From Teichococcus aestuarii (lineage in GTDB: Bacteria; Pseudomonadota; Alphaproteobacteria; Acetobacterales; Acetobacteraceae): DNA of 64,000 nucleotides. The notes beneath the pieces were generated by a model. It saw only the letters and a list, made by a program, of their open reading frames with translations. It made no database searches and was not told the DNA's origin. Location: contig NZ_PDOA01000005.1 of the NCBI RefSeq assembly GCF_003116135.1, positions 1 through 64,000 on the forward strand, in the 5' to 3' direction. The translations under genes were made by a program, and so were the position numbers. Below, piece after piece: positions 16,513 to 24,853 of the stretch. Position 1 is the first letter of the stretch, and every line of letters begins with the position of its first letter.

Positions 16513-17985
16513 TCAGCCCTCGTAATGGTCGGCCACCAGCCGGTCGAGCAGCCGCACGCCGAAGGCCGTGGCGCCCTTCGGCGTCAGGGCGCTGTCCTTC
16601 GTCGCCCAGGCGGTGCCGGCGATGTCGAGATGCGCCCAGGGCACATGCCCCTCGCGCGTGTCGATGAAGCGCTGCAGGAACTGCGCGGCGCTGATCGAGC
16701 CGCCGGGGCGGCCGCCCACATTCTTCATGTCGGCGATGTCGGACTTGATCAGCTTGTCGTAGGCCTCGCCGAGCGGCATCCGCCACACCGCCTCGCCCGT
16801 GGCGGCGCCGGCGGCGGAGAGCTGCTGCGCCAGCGTGTCGTCATTGGCGAACATGCCCGCATGCTCGTGCCCCAGCGCCACGATGATGGCGCCGGTCAGC
16901 GTGGCGAGATCGACCATGAAGCGCGGCCGGAAGCGCTCCCGCGCGTACCAGAGCACGTCGGCCAGCACGAGCCGGCCCTCGGCGTCGGTGTTGATCACCT
17001 CGATGGTCTGGCCGGAGTAGGAGCGCACCACGTCGCCCGGGCGCTGCGCGGTGCCGGAGGGCATGTTCTCCACCAGCCCCACCAGCCCGACGGCGTTGAC
17101 CTTCGCCTTCCGCCCGGCCAGCGCCCCCATCAGCCCGATGACGGTGCCGGCGCCGGCCATGTCGTACTTCATGTCCTCCATGCCGCCGGCGGGCTTGATG
17201 GAGATGCCGCCCGTGTCGAAGGTGACGCCCTTGCCGATGAAGGCCACCGGCTGCGCGTCCTGCGCCGCGCCGCGCCACTGCATCACCACCATGCGCGGCT
17301 CCCGCGCGCTGCCCATCGCCACGCCGAGCAGCGCGCCGAAGCCGAGCTTCCGCAGCTCCTTCGGGCCGAGGATCTCGACCGTGACGCCGAGCTTCTCCAG
17401 CACCTTGCAGCGCTCCGCCATCTCCTCCGGGTGGAGGATGTTGGGCGGCTCGCTGACCAGGTCGCGCGAGAGGAACACTCCGTCGGCCAGCGCCGAGAGG
17501 GGCTGGAAGGCCGCCTTGGCCTCCGCCGGCTCGGCGCTGGCGAGGCTGAGGCGCAGCAGCTTCGGCTTGTCCTCCGGCTTCTCGCGCGTGCGGTACTTGT
17601 CGAAGCGATAGCCGCGCAGCCGGGCGCCGAAGGCCAGGGCGGCGGTCAGGGCGGCGTTCAGCCCCTCGGCCGCGATCACCGCCTCCGGCTCGCTGGCGAT
17701 CAGCGGCAGGGCGGCGCCGCCGGCCTGCTGCGCGCTCTCCGCGTCCGGCTTCGGGCCGAGGCCGACCGCGACGATGCGGGAGAGATGCCCGCCCGGCGCC
17801 CAGAGCGTGCAGCTCTGCCCCTTGCGGCCCTTGAAGCCCGCCGCCTCCAGCCCGCGCGAGACCGCGCCGCCGCAGGCCGCATCCGCCTCCTGCGCCAGGC
17901 CGGAGAGGGTGAAGCCCTCGGCCAGCGGCAGGACCAGCGCGCCCGCCCGCGGCAGGGCGGCTTTGACGAACAGGATATCGGTCAT
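16513..17985 (-). CDS. pepA: leucyl aminopeptidase PepA (M17)
   Basis: PepA is a hexameric zinc exopeptidase removing N-terminal residues; E. coli PepA is also a DNA-binding factor. The 490-residue protein has the usual two-domain form: an N-terminal macro-like domain (about 1-165) and the M17 catalytic domain with AFIGKGVTFDTGGISIKP, DMAGAGTVIG and the signature INTDAEGRLVLADVL. It starts at the ATG 17985; the ATG at 17997 (MMETAMTD) is less likely. It is the first of two adjacent M17 genes, followed by holC, the conserved pepA-holC order with an extra paralogue inserted. Confidence 0.93.
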   Translation of the reverse strand: MTDILFVKAALPRAGALVLPLAEGFTLSGLAQEADAACGGAVSRGLEAAGFKGRKGQSCTLWAPGGHLSRIVAVGLGPKPDAESAQQAGGAALPLIASEPEAVIAAEGLNAALTAALAFGARLRGYRFDKYRTREKPEDKPKLLRLSLASAEPAEAKAAFQPLSALADGVFLSRDLVSEPPNILHPEEMAERCKVLEKLGVTVEILGPKELRKLGFGALLGVAMGSAREPRMVVMQWRGAAQDAQPVAFIGKGVTFDTGGISIKPAGGMEDMKYDMAGAGTVIGLMGALAGRKAKVNAVGLVGLVENMPSGTAQRPGDVVRSYSGQTIEVINTDAEGRLVLADVLWYARERFRPRFMVDLATLTGAIIVALGHEHAGMFANDDTLAQQLSAAGAATGEAVWRMPLGEAYDKLIKSDIADMKNVGGRPGGSISAAQFLQRFIDTREGHVPWAHLDIAGTAWATKDSALTPKGATAFGVRLLDRLVADHYEG

Positions 17986-18031
17986 GGCGGTTTCCATCAT
18001 GGTGTCTGCGGGCCGGATCGTCTGCCGACAG

Positions 18032-18060
18032 CCTTGCCACCCCGGGCGCGGGTGGCAAGG
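18032..18060. other. 11-bp inverted repeat upstream of pepA
   Basis: CCTTGCCACCC (18032-18042) and GGGTGGCAAGG (18050-18060) form a perfect 11-bp inverted repeat with a 7-base loop. It lies 47 bases upstream of the pepA start and 69 bases after the stop of the leftward phospholipase D gene. No T-tract follows on the minus strand, so an intrinsic terminator is not supported. It could be an operator or an RNA-processing hairpin. Confidence 0.6.
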
Positions 18061-18128
18061 GGCGGGGCGGCGATTCTTGCGAAACGGCGGGCAGGGCGGG
18101 CCGGCTGTGGCCGCGTGGGGCGGGCCCC

Positions 18129-19622
18129 CTAGAGCTGCGCCTCGATCGGCAGCCAGCGCACCAGCCGCGCCAGAAGGCGGCGCGTCCAGGGCGCCTCCGG
18201 CTCGTGCAGGGTGGTGCCGCCGGCATCGGTCCAGGTCAGGCGCCCCTTCGGGGTACGGCCGACGCGGTAGCTGCGGCCGGGGTCGGAGAGGCGGTGCTGC
18301 TCCAGCCCGAGCTGCTCCGCCAGGCCCGGATGGCGGGCCACTGCCCCCATCTCGGTGTTCAAATTGGCCGAGCGCGGGTCGAGGTTGAAGGAGCCGACGA
18401 AGACGAGGTCGCGGTCCACCATCAGCGCCTTGGTGTGCAGGCTGGCGCCGCGCGAGCCGAACACGCCGCTGCCATGCGCGCCACTGCGCTTCAGCTCGTA
18501 GAGGTCGATGCCGAGCTCGACCAGGCGCGGGCGGTAGCGGGCATAGCCGGCATGCACCGCCACCACATCCGTCGCCGCGAGGGAGTTGGTGATGACGGTC
18601 ACCCGCACCCCGCGCCGCACCAGATCCTCCAGCACCCGCATCCCCGCCTTGCCGGGCACGAAATAGGGGGAGATCAGCACCGCCTCCCGCCGCGCCTCGC
18701 GCAGCAGCGCGTCCAGCGCCGGCGCCAGGCCGCCGGGAACGCCGCGCCCCTTGGCCTTGGCGGGGGGGTCGGCCAGCACGCGCACCGTGTCGGCGGCGGG
18801 TAGCAGCGGGCGCTCCTGGTCCAGGAACTGGCGGCGCGTCTCGGCCAGGGCGCGCAGATAGGGCCGGGCCTTGCCGGAATCGGGGATGGCATCCAGCTCG
18901 GCGCGGAAGGCGGCCAGTGCCGTGGCGCCGAGCCCGGCGGCGAGGCGGAACTGCTCCACCGGGCGGGCCAGGCTGCTGGCCCAGTAGCTGTCGAACACCG
19001 CCTGGGCCTGCCGCGCGGCCTCGCCGGCGATCAGCAGGTCGAGGTCGCGGAAGTTGAAGTCGCCGGCGCCGTCGAAATAGGCATCGGCGATGTTGCGGCC
19101 GCCCACCAGCGCCAGACGGCCATCGGCCACCCAGGCCTTGTTGTGCATCCGGTGGTTGAGGTGCCAGCCGCCGAGGGCGAATTCCACCGCCAGCGCCACC
19201 TGCCCCAGCCAGCGCAGCCGGGCGGTGTTGAACAGCCGCACCTCGATGCGCGGATGCGCCGAGAGCAGCGCGATGCGCCGGTCCACCCCCAGCACGTAGC
19301 TGTCGTCCAGCAGCATGCGCACGCGCACGCCGCGGTCGGCGGCGCATAGCACCTCGCGCGCCATGAGGCCGCCGGTGATGTCGTCCGACCAGCGGTAGTA
19401 TTGCAGGTCCAGGGTGCGGCCGGCGGCGCGGGCGCTGGCGGCGCGCACCATGAAGGCCTCCAGCCCGCCGGGCAGCAGCGCCACGCCGGTGGAGGCGCCA
19501 TCGAGCAGCTTCTCGACCATCGTGTCGGCGTCCGAGACAGGCGGCGGCGCGCCGGCCAGCACCGGCTGCGCGGGGGCGTGCGGCGCCCTGGCCAGGGCCT
19601 CCAGGGGCGCGCCCGCGTTCAT
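18129..19622 (-). CDS. phospholipase D family protein (cardiolipin synthase-like)
   Basis: The 497-residue protein has two HKD motifs, the mark of the phospholipase D superfamily: HNKAWVADGRLALVGGRNIAD near residue 160 and HTKALMVDRDLVFVGSFNLD near residue 400. Such proteins typically make cardiolipin or transfer phosphatidyl groups at the membrane. No clear transmembrane segment is seen, unlike ClsA. Its start overlaps the stop of the EEP-family gene (ATGA), so the two are probably co-translated. The arrangement recalls E. coli ybhO(clsB)-ybhP, where a PLD-type synthase is paired with an EEP protein. Confidence 0.87.
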   Translation of the reverse strand: MNAGAPLEALARAPHAPAQPVLAGAPPPVSDADTMVEKLLDGASTGVALLPGGLEAFMVRAASARAAGRTLDLQYYRWSDDITGGLMAREVLCAADRGVRVRMLLDDSYVLGVDRRIALLSAHPRIEVRLFNTARLRWLGQVALAVEFALGGWHLNHRMHNKAWVADGRLALVGGRNIADAYFDGAGDFNFRDLDLLIAGEAARQAQAVFDSYWASSLARPVEQFRLAAGLGATALAAFRAELDAIPDSGKARPYLRALAETRRQFLDQERPLLPAADTVRVLADPPAKAKGRGVPGGLAPALDALLREARREAVLISPYFVPGKAGMRVLEDLVRRGVRVTVITNSLAATDVVAVHAGYARYRPRLVELGIDLYELKRSGAHGSGVFGSRGASLHTKALMVDRDLVFVGSFNLDPRSANLNTEMGAVARHPGLAEQLGLEQHRLSDPGRSYRVGRTPKGRLTWTDAGGTTLHEPEAPWTRRLLARLVRWLPIEAQL

Positions 19623-20491
19623 GCCGCCGCCGCGACCGCCGGCGGCATGGCCGGCAGCGCCGGGCGGAGGTCGAGCCGGGCCTTCAGCGGCAGGTGGTCG
19701 GAGGCGATGCGCGCCAGGGGGGTGTCATGCACTTGCACGTCCCGCACAACGCCGCGGGGCCAGCCCAGGATGCGGTCGAGCGCAAAAACCGGCATGCGCG
19801 AGGGGAAGCTGGCCGGGTTCATCGCCAGGGTGCCGAACAGCCCCTCCAGCGCGCGCAGCGAGGAGCGGCGGCCGGGGCGCCATTCGTTCAAGTCGCCCAT
19901 CATCAGCGTCGGCATGCTCTCGCCCTGGCCGATCGCCTCCAGGATGGCGGCGGCCTGGCGGGCGCGGCAGCGCCGCAGCAGGCCGAAATGCGCCGCGACG
20001 ACGCGCAGCCGGCCCGCCGGCAGCTCCATCTCGGTGATGACGGCGCCGCGCGGCTCGGCCCCCGGCAGGGCCAGGCGGTGCACCGCCAGCGGCGTGCCGG
20101 CCCGCACCAGCAGGGCGTTGCCGTGCCAGCCATGCCCGTCCGGCAGGCGGGAGACCGGCACCAGGGAGAGCCCGGCCTCGCGCAGCATCTCCGTGTCCAG
20201 CAGGCCGACGCGGCGGCCGAAGCGCTTGTCCGCCTCCTGCACCGCGATGATGTCCGGCTGCATCTCGGCGATGACGCGGGCGATGCGCTGCGGGTTGAAG
20301 CGCCGGTCCAGCCCGACGCATTTGTGGACGTTGTAGGAGGCCACCGTGATCGGCCCCCCCGGCACGGGCGGCAGCGGCACGGCGGGCAGGGCCGGGATGC
20401 CGTGCGCCTGGCGCAGCGCCGCCAGCCCGCCGGGCACGGGCCCGGTGGCGGGCAGGGCAGGCGTTGTCGGGATGCGCGTCGGATCGGGCAA
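19619..20491 (-). CDS. endonuclease/exonuclease/phosphatase family protein
   Basis: The protein belongs to the metal-dependent DNase I-like phosphoesterase (EEP) superfamily. Its core motifs are visible: SYNVHKCVGLD, the metal-binding glutamate in AVQEADKRFG, the GDLNEW motif and the C-terminal SDHLPL. I chose the TTG at 20491 because GGAG lies 7 bases upstream, giving 290 residues. A GTG at 20437 and a GTG at 20638 are alternatives. It overlaps the downstream PLD gene by four bases (ATGA), so its role is probably linked to phospholipid head-group or lipid phosphate chemistry. Confidence 0.82.
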   Translation of the reverse strand: MPDPTRIPTTPALPATGPVPGGLAALRQAHGIPALPAVPLPPVPGGPITVASYNVHKCVGLDRRFNPQRIARVIAEMQPDIIAVQEADKRFGRRVGLLDTEMLREAGLSLVPVSRLPDGHGWHGNALLVRAGTPLAVHRLALPGAEPRGAVITEMELPAGRLRVVAAHFGLLRRCRARQAAAILEAIGQGESMPTLMMGDLNEWRPGRRSSLRALEGLFGTLAMNPASFPSRMPVFALDRILGWPRGVVRDVQVHDTPLARIASDHLPLKARLDLRPALPAMPPAVAAAA

Positions 20492-20683
20492 GGTCGGGCT
20501 CCGCCATGGATCAGGGCAGGGCAAGGCCGCGCGAGCCGCCCGCCCCAGTCGGTCGCCGGGCGCGGCAGGCGCCCCGGGCTGTGGAAAACCTAGGCAAAGC
20601 CCCTCGGGTTTCCAAGCCTGGGCCGTGCCGCAGCGCACGCGCCCCAGCCCCGCGCCGCGATCCTGCCCTAATCTAGGCGCCGC

Positions 20684-22579
20684 TCAGCCGAGGCCGAGCA
20701 GCGAGCGGGCATAGTCCCGCGCCGAGAAGGGGCGCAGGTCGGCGGCCTTCTCGCCCACGCCCACGGCATGCACTGGCAGGCCGAATTCCTCCGCCAGCGC
20801 CACCACGATGCCGCCCTTGGCCGAGCCGTCCAGTTTGGTGACGACGAGGCCGGTGACATCCACCATCTCGCCGAACACCTTGCATTGCTGGGTGGCGTTC
20901 TGGCCGGTGGTGGCGTCCAGCACCAGCAGCACGGAGTGTGGCGCCGTCTCGTCCAGGCGGCGCATGACGCGCACCACCTTGCGCAGCTCCTCCATCAGAG
21001 CGGCCTTGTTGTGCAGGCGGCCGGCGGTGTCCACCAGCAGCACCTCGGTGCCCTGGGCCTGGGCCTGCTTCAGCGCGTCGAAGGCCAGGCCGGCGGCGTC
21101 CGCGCCTTCCTTCGCGGGGGCCACCACGGCGCAGCCGGTGCGGTTGCCCCAGATCTGCAGCTGCTCCACCGCCGCGGCGCGGAAGGTATCCCCCGCCACG
21201 AAGGTGACGCGCTTGCCCTGCTCACGGAACTGCTGGCCGAGCTTGGCGATGGTGGTGGTCTTGCCGGTGCCGTTGACGCCCACCACCAGCACCACATGCG
21301 GGCGCTTCGCCCCGTCCAGCACCAGGGGCTTCGCCACCGGCTCCAGGATGGTGGCGATCTCGGCGGCCAGCGCCTCGCGCACCTCCTGGTCGCCCACCTC
21401 CTTGCCGAAGCGGGTGCGGCGGAAGGCGGTGACGATGCGCTGCGCCGCCGCGACGCCGAGATCGGCGGTGATCAGCGCCTCCTCCAGCTCCTCCAGCGCC
21501 GCGTCGTCCAGCTTGCGCTTGGTGAACAGGCCGGTCAGCCCGTCCGTCAGCTTGGCGGTGGACCGCGAGAGCCCCGCCTTCAGCCGGGTGAAGAAGCCGC
21601 CACGCGCCGTCGGCTCCTCGGCCGGCGCGGCGGGCTCGGGCTGCGCCAGGAGGGAGGCGGGGGGGCCGGGCTCGTGCTCCGGCTCCGGCTGCGGCACGCC
21701 GGGCGGCGGCGGCTCCGGCGGTGGGACGGGCACCGGCTGCGGGCGCGGCTCGGGCGGGGTGGATGGCGGCGCTTCGACAGGCGGCTGCGGCGGCGGGGCC
21801 GGGGAAGGCGCCGGCGGCGTAACGGGGGAAGGCGCCGGCGGCTCCGGCGCACGGGGCGGCGGGGCGGGCACCTCGGGCGGCGGGGCAGCGGGCGTGGCTG
21901 GCGCGAGAGGCGGCACCTCCAGCGGCGGCCGCGGCGCCGTGGGCGTGGCGGGGGCGGGCCATTCGGCGGGGGAGGGCTGCCAGCCCGGCGGCGCCGGCTC
22001 GGGGCGCGCGGGGGGGACGGGCTGCTCCAACGGCGCGGCGGGCGGCAACTCGGGCAGGGGCGCGGGGGCCGGGCGCTCGGCGGGCGGCGGCTGCGGCGCG
22101 GCGGGCGGTGCCGGGGGCGGCAGCTCGGGCGGCGTGGCGGGCAGGTCGCCCGGCGGCAGATGACCCGGCGGCAGATGACCCGGCGGCAGGCCGGCCAGGT
22201 CCGACGGCTGCGGCGAGCGCGTCTCGGGCGGGGCCACGGCGCCGGCGGCTTCCGGCAGGCGGCCGGCCGGCGCATCCTCCGGCGCTTCCAGCCCTTCGGG
22301 CGGCGGGCTGCGCGTGCCCTCCGGCGCGGGCGCCATCACCGCCGGATGGGTGTGGGCGGGCGGCGGAAGCTCCGGCTCGGCCTCATCGGCGGGCGGGGGA
22401 GCTTCCGGGGCGGGCGGCTCAGCCGAGGCAGGCCTGATCGAATCAGGCTCGGGCGGGGCAGGCTCGGGCGGGGCCTCGGGGTGCCCGGGCGCCGTCTCGG
22501 GCGCGGGCGCCGCCGCGTCCTCGGCCGCCTTGTCCTTCTCGCGGCCCGTCAGGCGGGCCCACAGGTCACGCAGCGCCAT
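20684..22579 (-). CDS. ftsY: signal recognition particle receptor FtsY, with long Pro-rich N-terminus
   Basis: FtsY docks SRP-ribosome complexes at the inner membrane through GTP-dependent pairing with Ffh. The 631-residue protein ends in a standard NG domain of about 300 residues, with GVNGTGKTTT, the DTAGRLHNK motif and TKLDGSAKGG. Ahead of it lie about 320 residues dominated by Pro, Ala and Glu (PPEAPAPEP-type runs), much longer than most FtsY acidic domains and apparently disordered. The start follows the mtaB stop by 3 bases, in the dapF-mtaB-ftsY operon order known from Rhodospirillales. Confidence 0.93.
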   Translation of the reverse strand: MALRDLWARLTGREKDKAAEDAAAPAPETAPGHPEAPPEPAPPEPDSIRPASAEPPAPEAPPPADEAEPELPPPAHTHPAVMAPAPEGTRSPPPEGLEAPEDAPAGRLPEAAGAVAPPETRSPQPSDLAGLPPGHLPPGHLPPGDLPATPPELPPPAPPAAPQPPPAERPAPAPLPELPPAAPLEQPVPPARPEPAPPGWQPSPAEWPAPATPTAPRPPLEVPPLAPATPAAPPPEVPAPPPRAPEPPAPSPVTPPAPSPAPPPQPPVEAPPSTPPEPRPQPVPVPPPEPPPPGVPQPEPEHEPGPPASLLAQPEPAAPAEEPTARGGFFTRLKAGLSRSTAKLTDGLTGLFTKRKLDDAALEELEEALITADLGVAAAQRIVTAFRRTRFGKEVGDQEVREALAAEIATILEPVAKPLVLDGAKRPHVVLVVGVNGTGKTTTIAKLGQQFREQGKRVTFVAGDTFRAAAVEQLQIWGNRTGCAVVAPAKEGADAAGLAFDALKQAQAQGTEVLLVDTAGRLHNKAALMEELRKVVRVMRRLDETAPHSVLLVLDATTGQNATQQCKVFGEMVDVTGLVVTKLDGSAKGGIVVALAEEFGLPVHAVGVGEKAADLRPFSARDYARSLLGLG

Positions 22580-22582
22580 GCC

Positions 22583-23893
22583 TCAGGCCACCTCGGCCAG
22601 CAGGCCATCCGGCCCCGCGGCGGTGACGCGGGCGCGCAGCACGGCGCCATGATGGCCCGTGGCGCCCTTCAGGCGCAGCGGGGCGAAATGCTCGGTATGG
22701 CCACGATCGGGACTTTCCAGCAGCACCGATTCCTCCTGTCCCAGACGGGCGAATGCAAGACGGGCGTTGTAGAAGCGCAGGGCGGCCTCGGCGCCGGCGG
22801 CGCGCAGCCGGGCGGCGCGCTCCCGGCGCAGCGGCACCGGCAGCTGCGGCATCCGCGCGGCGGGCGTGCCCGGCCGCTCGGAATAGGGGAAGACATGCAG
22901 GAAGGTCAGCCCCGCCTCCTCCACCAGCGCCAGCATCTCGGCGAAGTGTTCCTCGGTCTCGGTCGGGAAGCCGGCGATGAGGTCGGCACCGAGGGCGAGG
23001 CCCGGGCGCAGCGCCTGCGCGCGGCGGGCGCAGGCCAGCGCCTCCGCCCGGCCATGGCGGCGGCGCATGCGCTTCAGCATCAGCTCCGCCCCGTGTTGCA
23101 GGGAGAGGTGCAGGTGCGGCATCAGCCGGGGCTCCTCCGCCAGCAGGCGCCAGAGATCCTCGTCCATCGCCGCCGGGTCGAGCGAGGAGAGGCGCAGCCG
23201 CGGCAGCTCCGGCACCAGGGCCAGCAGGCGACGTACCATCTGCCCGAGCGGCGGCCGCCCCGGAAGGTCGGTGCCGTAGCTGGCGATGTCCACCCCCGTC
23301 AGCACCACCTCGCGGTAGCCGGCCTCCAGCACCGCCCGCACCTGCGCCACGATGGCGCCCACCGGCACGGAGCGGGAAGGGCCGCGCCCATAGGGGATGA
23401 CGCAGAAGGTGCAGCGGTGGTCGCAGCCCTGCTGCACCTGCACGAAGGCCCGCGCCCGCCCGGCGAATTCGGTGACGAGATGCGCCGCCGTCTCGGTGGC
23501 GGCCATGACGTCGGAAACGGGGGCGGGCGGCGCGGCGGGGGCCCAGGCCTCCGGCTTCAGCTTGTCGGCGTTGCCGATGACGCGCGCGACGCCCGGCAAC
23601 GCCGCCCAGGAATCGGGGGCGATCTGCGCGGCGCAGCCGGTGACCAGGATCGGCGCGCCCGGGTTCTCCCGCGCGGCGCGGCGGATGGCCTTGCGCGCCT
23701 GCTTCTCCGCCTCGGCGGTGACGGCGCAGGTGTTGACCAGGATGGCGCCTTCATGCCCCGCCCGCAGCGCCAGCTCGCGCATCGCCACGCTCTCATAGGT
23801 GTTCAGCCGGCAGCCGAAGCTGAGCACCCGCACCGGCCCGGCGGAGAGATCCTCGGCCGGCGCGCCGGCTGCCTCCGGCGGGCGGGCATTCAT
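22583..23893 (-). CDS. mtaB: tRNA (N6-L-threonylcarbamoyladenosine37-C2)-methylthiotransferase MtaB
   Basis: MtaB is a radical-SAM methylthiotransferase converting t6A37 to ms2t6A in tRNAs. The 436-residue protein has the N-terminal UPF0004 domain with three cluster cysteines (SFGCRLN, NTCAVT, TGCAAQ), the radical-SAM CxxxCxxC as CDHRCTFC near residue 160, and a C-terminal TRAM-like part. The lack of a MiaB-type signature and the [11 protein letters not shown] opening favour MtaB over MiaB or RimO. Its ATG overlaps the dapF stop (ATGA), so it is co-translated with dapF and followed closely by ftsY. Confidence 0.92.
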   Translation of the reverse strand: MNARPPEAAGAPAEDLSAGPVRVLSFGCRLNTYESVAMRELALRAGHEGAILVNTCAVTAEAEKQARKAIRRAARENPGAPILVTGCAAQIAPDSWAALPGVARVIGNADKLKPEAWAPAAPPAPVSDVMAATETAAHLVTEFAGRARAFVQVQQGCDHRCTFCVIPYGRGPSRSVPVGAIVAQVRAVLEAGYREVVLTGVDIASYGTDLPGRPPLGQMVRRLLALVPELPRLRLSSLDPAAMDEDLWRLLAEEPRLMPHLHLSLQHGAELMLKRMRRRHGRAEALACARRAQALRPGLALGADLIAGFPTETEEHFAEMLALVEEAGLTFLHVFPYSERPGTPAARMPQLPVPLRRERAARLRAAGAEAALRFYNARLAFARLGQEESVLLESPDRGHTEHFAPLRLKGATGHHGAVLRARVTAAGPDGLLAEVA

Positions 23894-24732
23894 CCCGGGA
23901 AGGCCTGCGGGTCGAAGCGGCCCTCGAAGGCGGTGGCCACGGGGCCGGCCATCAGCACATGGCCGCCCAGCCGCCATTCCATCTCCAGCGTGCCGCCGGG
24001 CAGCTCGACCCGGGCGCGGCGGCCGGCCAGGCCCCGCCGGTGCGCGTTGACCAGCGTGGCGCAGGCGCCGGAGCCGCAGGCCAGGGTCGGCCCCGCGCCG
24101 CGCTCCCAGATGGCGACGCGGATATGGTCCGGCGCCAGCACCTGCGCGAAGCCGATATTGGCGCGCTCCGGCAGCAGCGCGTGGTGCTCGGCCACCGGGC
24201 CGAGGGCGCGCCAGTCGATGGCGTCCAGCTCGGGGACGAAGAAGGTGGCGTGCGGGTTGCCCATCGAGCAGGCGGCGGGGTCGGCGACGGCGCCGAGGTC
24301 CATCGGCAGGTGGAGCGTGTCCATCTCGGCCGCCAGCGGCACCTCCCGCCAGCCGAGCAGGGGCGGGCCCATGTCGGCGCGGACCCAGTCGGTTCCGTGG
24401 GGGCCGTCCGGCAGGCGCTCGCAGGGCAGGTCGCCGCGGATGGTGCGGACCACCACCCGCTCCCGCCCCGTCTCGGCCATCAGCAGGTGGGCGACGCAGC
24501 GCGTGGCGTTGCCGCAGGCGCCGGCCTCGGAGCCGTCCGGGTTGTGGATGCGCATGAACACATCCGCCCCTGGTCCGGGCGTCTCCAGGGTGATGAACTG
24601 GTCGCAGCCGATGCCGTAATGACGGTCCGACAGCGCGGCGATGCGCGTGGGGGCCAGCGGCAGCGGGGCGGGGCGGGCATCGACGATGACGAAGTCATTG
24701 CCCAGCCCGTGCATCTTCCGGAACGGGATCAT
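23890..24732 (-). CDS. dapF: diaminopimelate epimerase DapF
   Basis: DapF interconverts LL- and meso-diaminopimelate for lysine and peptidoglycan synthesis. The 280-residue protein shows both catalytic cysteines, in GACGNATRC near residue 75 and in ACGSGACA near residue 220, plus the KMHGLGNDF opening. The start is the ATG at 24732; upstream codons in the frame run back into the pheT terminator region. It is the first gene of dapF-mtaB-ftsY. Confidence 0.93.
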   Translation of the reverse strand: MIPFRKMHGLGNDFVIVDARPAPLPLAPTRIAALSDRHYGIGCDQFITLETPGPGADVFMRIHNPDGSEAGACGNATRCVAHLLMAETGRERVVVRTIRGDLPCERLPDGPHGTDWVRADMGPPLLGWREVPLAAEMDTLHLPMDLGAVADPAACSMGNPHATFFVPELDAIDWRALGPVAEHHALLPERANIGFAQVLAPDHIRVAIWERGAGPTLACGSGACATLVNAHRRGLAGRRARVELPGGTLEMEWRLGGHVLMAGPVATAFEGRFDPQAFPG

Positions 24733-24807
24733 GCTGCGCCATATGCCCCGCATGGCCGCCGAAATGAAGGCCCGTGGCCTGCTTCTTCGCTCTGGGCCGA
24801 CTTGCAG

Positions 24808-24844
24808 AAAAAAGATGGGGGCGCGGGGGAATTCCTTCCCCCGC
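24808..24844 (-). terminator. hairpin terminator after pheT
   Basis: GCGGGGGAA (24823-24831) pairs with TTCCCCCGC (24836-24844) around TTCC, 10 bases after the pheT stop in the leftward direction. Six T follow on the minus strand at 24813-24808 after a 9-base spacer. The spacing is longer than in a classical terminator. A very similar arrangement, with the same AATTC centre and TTTTTTCTG tail, occurs at 52931-52966. Confidence 0.6.
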
Positions 24845-24853
24845 CCTTGCTTC

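Noticed and set aside
20768-24619. A 1283-codon plus-strand frame over ftsY, mtaB and dapF
   Set aside because: The amino-acid composition is arginine/glycine repeats without any domain; it shadows three firmly identified genes.
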